This document shows positions 5,680 through 9,052 of a DNA stretch of 9,052 nucleotides, one piece after another. Every line of letters starts with the position of its first letter. Within the stretch, counting starts at the first letter, position 1. Source of the DNA: Chloroflexota bacterium (GTDB lineage: Bacteria; Chloroflexota; Anaerolineae; J102); contig PIVW01000224.1 of assembly GCA_003353825.1 (NCBI GenBank), positions 1-9,052 of the forward strand, read 5' to 3'. The notes under the pieces are model-generated. The model was not told the DNA's origin. It worked only from the letters and a program-made list of their open reading frames with translations, and did not search any database. A program made the translations under genes and the position numbers.

Positions 5680-7696
5680 CTTGCCCTCCTTCTCCCTGCT
5701 CGCTGCCTGTTCGAGGATCGGCTTCAACTAGGGCCGGCGCGGGTCCAGAAGGCTGACCGGCGCCTGGTTCCGTGTCATCCAATTGCATTTCGCGGCGTGT
5801 GATCGGCGAGGGCCACAAACCGGCAGGGCGTACCAACATCATGATCACCAGCACAGCACCATAGAGAAGGAGTCGGAACTCCGAGAATTCGCGTAGAAGT
5901 TCGGGGATGCCGATCAATGCAGCCGCACCGACGATGACGCCAGGAATACTGCCGATGCCGCCGACGATGATTAGGCTGAGAGCATTGATGGAGATCAACA
6001 GGTTGAAGCTATGCGGGAAAATCGTGCCCAATTTAGTGGCAAAAATGGCGCCGGCAAGGCCACCGGAGGCTGCACTGAGCGTAAAAGCAATCAGCTTGGT
6101 TGTGGTGATGTCGATGCCCATCGCCGATGCTGCATCTGCATCCTCACGCATCGCCATCCACTGTCGTCCGGTTCGCGAATTGTTGAGGCGTAAGGCGACG
6201 AAAAGCATGAGCAGCGCTGCCGCCAGGATGATGTAGTATATTTGCTGCGGCCCGCTGAATTCGAACGTCTTCGTGTCGGTGGGAGCAACCAACCCATAGA
6301 TGCGATAGACTACAGAGCCAGCTATGACTGCAAGACCCAGTATTATAATGAAACGCAACAATGACCTGAGCCCAGAGGAACCATCGTTCACAAAGAGACG
6401 ATTGGCCAACAGCCTACCTACAAATGCGCCCGCAGCCAGGCCAAGGATGGTGAGTGCCGCACCGATGACACCGGCGATTGACAACATGGGTTTGGGAATA
6501 AACAAAACTCCCTGCGCTCCGCCAATGTAGGGTTTAAGCCAGTCGGACAAAGCAAGGAGTCGAATGATCTCGCCGAAACCCAATGTGGCGATTGCCAGGT
6601 AGTCGCCTCGCATGCGCAACACCGGCAGTGCCAGAATGAAACCGGTCATCATCGCTGCCAGCACCGCAATTGGCAGCACAATCCAGAAATTGAAAACATC
6701 GATGCCGGTGCGAGAAGCAAATCCTAGAGGGCCGGTGGAAGTAAGAACAGCTACGACGTAGGCGCCGACAGCGAAGTTTGTGACATAGCCCAAGTCAAGT
6801 AGGCCCGCCCACCCGACGGCGATGTTTAGACCCAAGCCCATCAGGATGTAGAGGCCGACATTATCAATGACCTCGCTGAGGTAGATACCGAGAATCCAGG
6901 GCAAGAGTAACAGAAAAATGCCGAGAAGCGTATAGCTACCACCCCGTAGAGCGCGTTTCTGCGAGGCGGGTAATGCGTCTTTGCGGTTACGAATCGCCTC
7001 GCCGCGATACGACCAGAACAGGCTCAACATAAAGGTAAATACGAAGATAACCAGCGCCGCCTGCAAGGTCAGGGCATCGCCGCTGACGATTGCCCGTAGC
7101 GTCTGACGCGGTGTGAACTGTTGCAAGATCTGCTTGATAAACTCGCTCATCAAACCTGCCAGAATCGTTGCCACAAGCGCGAGTAAGAATGCACGTTGGG
7201 GGCGCTTTGGAATAGCCGTGATGATCACGCCAATCACACCAGACAACGTCAAGGCGACGACCAACATAGCGCTACCTGCCAACAGACTATCTTGCTCAAA
7301 CGTCAGTAGTGAGATCAACTCAGACGTCACATTTACGAACATGTTCCTGATGTTGGTCTGCGAACCCAAGATAACGAGAGCCAATAGGGGTAAACTGGAG
7401 AAAAAACCGGCAATAGCGCCAGCAAGTAACGCGGGCAATAGTCCTTCCACGTAACGGCTGCGCATCCTGTTGGCAATCAAATAGCCCACCGCCAGGGTAG
7501 GCGCAAACAAGAGTATCTGTCCCAATGTAAGGAGGTCTTCAATGACTTCCCGCTCGCTGAACACCACAATCATCCCTACCAAAGCGGTAAAGAGTGTGGC
7601 CGATCCGGCAAGCAAACCCAGCCGCATCGACTCCCGCATGTTGGAATTTATCATTGGCGCTGGAGTCGAACTTGACCTACGAATTGCAGTTGCCAT
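5672..7696 (-). CDS. livM: Branched-chain amino acid ABC transporter permease LivM, oversized with extra membrane segments
   Basis: LivM forms the substrate channel with LivH in the inner membrane. The product has 674 residues against about 300-430 usually. The conserved core starts near 255 (GLYILMGLGLNIAVGWAGLL at 281-300, RMRGDYLAIATLGFGEIIRL at 361-380) and ends with RTGRQWMAMREDADAASAMG, a GGLAGAIFA segment (545-553) and GGIGSIPGVIVGA (579-591). Before the core lie about 250 residues with roughly six hydrophobic helices (about 25-46, 56-76, 84-110, 137-161, 168-188, 209-229). A second addition of about 65 residues at 404-470 carries two more helices. The tail from about 632 is hydrophilic and rich in Gly, Pro and Glu. 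The ATG has a strong AGGAGG site that overlaps the livH stop. The frame is uninterrupted, so this looks genuine. The function of the extra segments is unknown. Confidence 0.92.
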   Translation of the reverse strand: MATAIRRSSSTPAPMINSNMRESMRLGLLAGSATLFTALVGMIVVFSEREVIEDLLTLGQILLFAPTLAVGYLIANRMRSRYVEGLLPALLAGAIAGFFSSLPLLALVILGSQTNIRNMFVNVTSELISLLTFEQDSLLAGSAMLVVALTLSGVIGVIITAIPKRPQRAFLLALVATILAGLMSEFIKQILQQFTPRQTLRAIVSGDALTLQAALVIFVFTFMLSLFWSYRGEAIRNRKDALPASQKRALRGGSYTLLGIFLLLLPWILGIYLSEVIDNVGLYILMGLGLNIAVGWAGLLDLGYVTNFAVGAYVVAVLTSTGPLGFASRTGIDVFNFWIVLPIAVLAAMMTGFILALPVLRMRGDYLAIATLGFGEIIRLLALSDWLKPYIGGAQGVLFIPKPMLSIAGVIGAALTILGLAAGAFVGRLLANRLFVNDGSSGLRSLLRFIIILGLAVIAGSVVYRIYGLVAPTDTKTFEFSGPQQIYYIILAAALLMLFVALRLNNSRTGRQWMAMREDADAASAMGIDITTTKLIAFTLSAASGGLAGAIFATKLGTIFPHSFNLLISINALSLIIVGGIGSIPGVIVGAAALIGIPELLREFSEFRLLLYGAVLVIMMLVRPAGLWPSPITRREMQLDDTEPGAGQPSGPAPALVEADPRTGSEQGEGGQDG
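5684..5690 (-). promoter_or_regulatory. Ribosome binding site that fixes the livG start
   Basis: AGGAGGG on the minus strand lies 4 bases before the ATG at 5679, inside the last codons of livM. It favours this ATG over the upstream in-frame ATG at 5727, which has no comparable site. Translation of livG is therefore likely to be coupled to that of livM. Confidence 0.8.
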
Positions 7697-7700
7697 AATT

Positions 7701-7710
7701 TCTCCTCCTT
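7701..7710 (-). promoter_or_regulatory. Ribosome binding site of livM, overlapping the livH stop
   Basis: AAGGAGGAGA on the minus strand begins within the TAA stop of livH (7709-7711) and ends 4 bases before the livM ATG; the AGGAGG core is about 7 bases from it. The arrangement fixes the long 674-residue form of livM and suggests coupling between livH and livM. Confidence 0.8.
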
Positions 7711-8770
7711 AAGCCTTTTCTTCCGAGAGTTTTTCGCCGATGATGCCTTGAGGGCGGAAAATCAGCACCAGAACGAGCATGACAAAGGCAAAGACATCTT
7801 TGAGCTGATTGGCAGATGGGATACCCAAGCCGTCCAGAATCAGATTGGGGCCCACCGATTCAACAACACCCAGAAGCAATCCCCCAAGCAAGGCGCCAAC
7901 GATACTGCCAATACCTCCCAGCACCGCGGCTGTAAATGCCTTGATCCCCGGGAAAAAGCCCATATAGAAGTTTACGCCTTGTGGTCGATAAAGACCATTA
8001 ATGACACCGGCGATACCTGCCAAGGCCCCGCCAATTGCAAAGGTAATGACAATCACCTTATCGATATCGATACCCATGAGGCGGGCCATTTCTTTGTTCT
8101 CCGATACAGCCCGCATTGCCTTACCGGTCTTGGTCCGTTCTACCAATTGAAATAGCGCTATCATCAGTACCAAGGCCGACACGAAGACGACGATTTGAAC
8201 GGTAGGGATTTGGAAACCGAAGATCGTGACTTTTCCCTTTAGGATTTCAACCTCGGGATAGGAATAAAATCCTGAACCGTAAAAGCCTTTGAAAGTGTTT
8301 TGCAAGAAAATCGAGGCGCCGATCGCGGTGATGAGTGGCACCAGGCGAGGAGCGCCGCGCAAGGGTCTATAAGCAATTCGCTCTAAGAGTACGGCCACCG
8401 TCATCGAAATGGCAGAAGCGACAAGGAGCCAGATCAGAATTGCAACAATGGGATTGGATTCAAGTAAACCTGAACGCGCTGTAGCATCCGCCACAAAATA
8501 AGCTGTAAACGCTCCGGCCATGAAGACCTCGCCGTGAGCGAAATTAATCATTAAGAGTATGCCGTAGACTAGCGTGTAACCCAAGGCAATGAGTGCATAA
8601 ATGCTGCCCTGTGCCAAACCGGATGCGGTCAAACTGACCCACTGTGCGCTTGTATATTTACCTGATGATAATGTGTTGTACGACCCCACAACCACTGCAA
8701 CGATGATAAGCACCCGCAAAGCCATTAGGACCAGATCGACCCACGAGATCCTTTGCAAACGTTCTTTCAT
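7709..8770 (-). CDS. livH: Branched-chain amino acid ABC transporter permease LivH
   Basis: This is the first permease subunit of the Liv importer in the inner membrane. The product has 353 residues, longer than the usual 290-310. The conserved core starts near 47 (LTASGLAQGSIYALIALGYT, then MINFAHGEVFMAGAF). It continues through RPLRGAPRLVPLITAIGASI, TGKAMRAVSENKEMARLMGI (the cytoplasmic loop that contacts the ATPases) and AVLGGIGSIVGALLGGLLLG, and ends with FRPQGIIGEK. The first 46 residues add a hydrophobic helix (about 11-30). An in-frame TAA at 8783-8785 lies just upstream, so the ATG at 8770 is the earliest possible start. Its ribosome site (AAGG about 10 bases away) is weak, unlike those of livM and livG. 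It is the first liv gene in the window; the binding-protein gene that usually accompanies the operon is not seen. Confidence 0.95.
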   Translation of the reverse strand: MKERLQRISWVDLVLMALRVLIIVAVVVGSYNTLSSGKYTSAQWVSLTASGLAQGSIYALIALGYTLVYGILLMINFAHGEVFMAGAFTAYFVADATARSGLLESNPIVAILIWLLVASAISMTVAVLLERIAYRPLRGAPRLVPLITAIGASIFLQNTFKGFYGSGFYSYPEVEILKGKVTIFGFQIPTVQIVVFVSALVLMIALFQLVERTKTGKAMRAVSENKEMARLMGIDIDKVIVITFAIGGALAGIAGVINGLYRPQGVNFYMGFFPGIKAFTAAVLGGIGSIVGALLGGLLLGVVESVGPNLILDGLGIPSANQLKDVFAFVMLVLVLIFRPQGIIGEKLSEEKA

Positions 8771-8857
8771 AACGTGGCTGCCTTATGAGGAGTGAGATAG
8801 ATGATGGTGGCGATCCGGTCAGAGATCTGCCGACTCGTTCCTTGGTCATAACGTGCC

Positions 8858-8895
8858 CCTACGAGCCGGAGAAAACGCATGCTCCGGCTCGTAGG
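8858..8895. repeat. Perfect 14-bp inverted repeat (stem-loop) upstream of livH
   Basis: The arms CCTACGAGCCGGAG (8858-8871) and CTCCGGCTCGTAGG (8882-8895) pair perfectly around the 10-base loop AAAACGCATG. Neither side is followed by a T-run, so it is not a classical intrinsic terminator. It lies 88 bases before the livH start. It could end or stabilise an upstream transcript, for example from a binding-protein gene beyond the right edge, or be a dispersed palindromic repeat. Confidence 0.8.
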
Positions 8896-9052
8896 AGATG
8901 ATCATTATCGGAACTGTGAACTGACAGAAACCGGGTTCTCTGGGATTTCGCGTGATGCGGATTTTCCTCGCACGATATCTAGACGTTTAACACAACCAGC
9001 CACTAGGTGTGGGGGCATCATCGACTGAAATTCGTGATCGTCACGCGAAGTC
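8896..9052. other. Non-coding right end with small palindromes
   Basis: I see no convincing gene here. AGAAACCGGGTTCT (8926-8939) is a palindrome in six of seven pairs. TTCGCGTGA (8947-8955) has its reverse complement TCACGCGAA at 9041-9049, and the latter also pairs locally with TTCGTGA at 9031-9037, leaving a CG bulge. A minus-strand frame is open from the edge to a TAA at 8905-8907 (48 codons), but its translation resembles no binding-protein C-terminus. A livH promoter might lie here (GATAAT-like bases on the minus strand near 8905), but this is weak. Confidence 0.4.

Noticed and set aside
4885..5727. Longer livG starting at 5727
   Set aside because: The 16 extra codons overlap the livM tail and do not align with LivG. 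The strong ribosome site points to the ATG at 5679.
5098..5802. Plus-strand open frames of 80-150 codons opposite livG and livM
   Set aside because: They lie antisense to well-supported genes, have no ribosome sites, and show no protein-like motifs. Similar frames occur opposite glnA, livM and livH and are shadows.
4150..8770. Urea transporter (urt) rather than branched-chain amino acid transporter
   Set aside because: Both ATPases carry LivG/LivF-type motifs (TTFFNCFTGFY, LSYGDQRRLEI, LSGGEQQMLA), and no urea-type binding protein or urease gene is nearby. Substrate nevertheless remains uncertain.
8941..8985. Possible structured RNA or terminator around CGTGATGCGGA and TCCTCGCACG
   Set aside because: The stem needs several bulges and mismatches and has no T-run. 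It could not be matched to any known RNA family by eye.
8905..9051. Minus-strand open frame of 48 codons entering from the right edge, as a possible C-terminus of a binding protein
   Set aside because: Its composition (VAGCVKRLDIVRGKSASREI and similar) resembles no Liv binding-protein end, and the region is rich in palindromes. It is too short to support as a gene.

Overview
The window carries a nitrogen-acquisition neighbourhood with every recognisable gene on the minus strand. In transcription order (right to left) these are livH, livM, livG and livF, a broken ammonium-transporter gene (amt), an unrecognised and also broken gene, glnA, and the 5' part of a GAF-domain signalling gene that runs off the left edge. 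The organism looks like an environmental bacterium, tentatively a Chloroflexota relative of the Anaerolineae/Caldilineae type. That guess rests on a type I glutamine synthetase without an adenylylation tyrosine, an oversized LivM, and short tandem intergenic repeats. No rRNA, tRNA or marker gene is present to confirm it.

Region by region. Bases 1-589 hold the N-terminal part of the GAF protein. Bases 590-735 hold its candidate promoter and a long hairpin behind glnA. glnA (736-2139) is intact, and its 182-base upstream region contains a candidate -10 box flanked by two near-identical 12-bp palindromic sites. Bases 2322-3209 hold an unknown coding frame that has no usual start codon and is interrupted by an in-frame TGA. 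Bases 3182-3944 encode only the second half of an Amt channel, spread over two frames by apparent single-base losses. A third copy of the glnA-type palindromic site lies about 45 bases upstream of this remnant, followed by 7-bp and 8-bp tandem repeats. Bases 4150-8770 form a compact livHMGF operon with ribosome binding sites and tight or overlapping junctions. Bases 8771-9052 are non-coding and contain a perfect 14-bp hairpin. The periplasmic binding protein that would complete the transporter is not in the window.

The genes suggest one theme: import of branched-chain amino acids (or related amides) by LivHMGF, import of ammonium by Amt (now apparently dead or misassembled), and assimilation of ammonium by GlnA. 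The palindromic sites shared by glnA and amt suggest a common nitrogen-responsive transcription factor that is not in the window. This would fit a GlnA that appears to lack the usual covalent control. The least explained parts are the disrupted unknown gene next to amt, the shared operator-like motif, and the 674-residue LivM with extra membrane segments.
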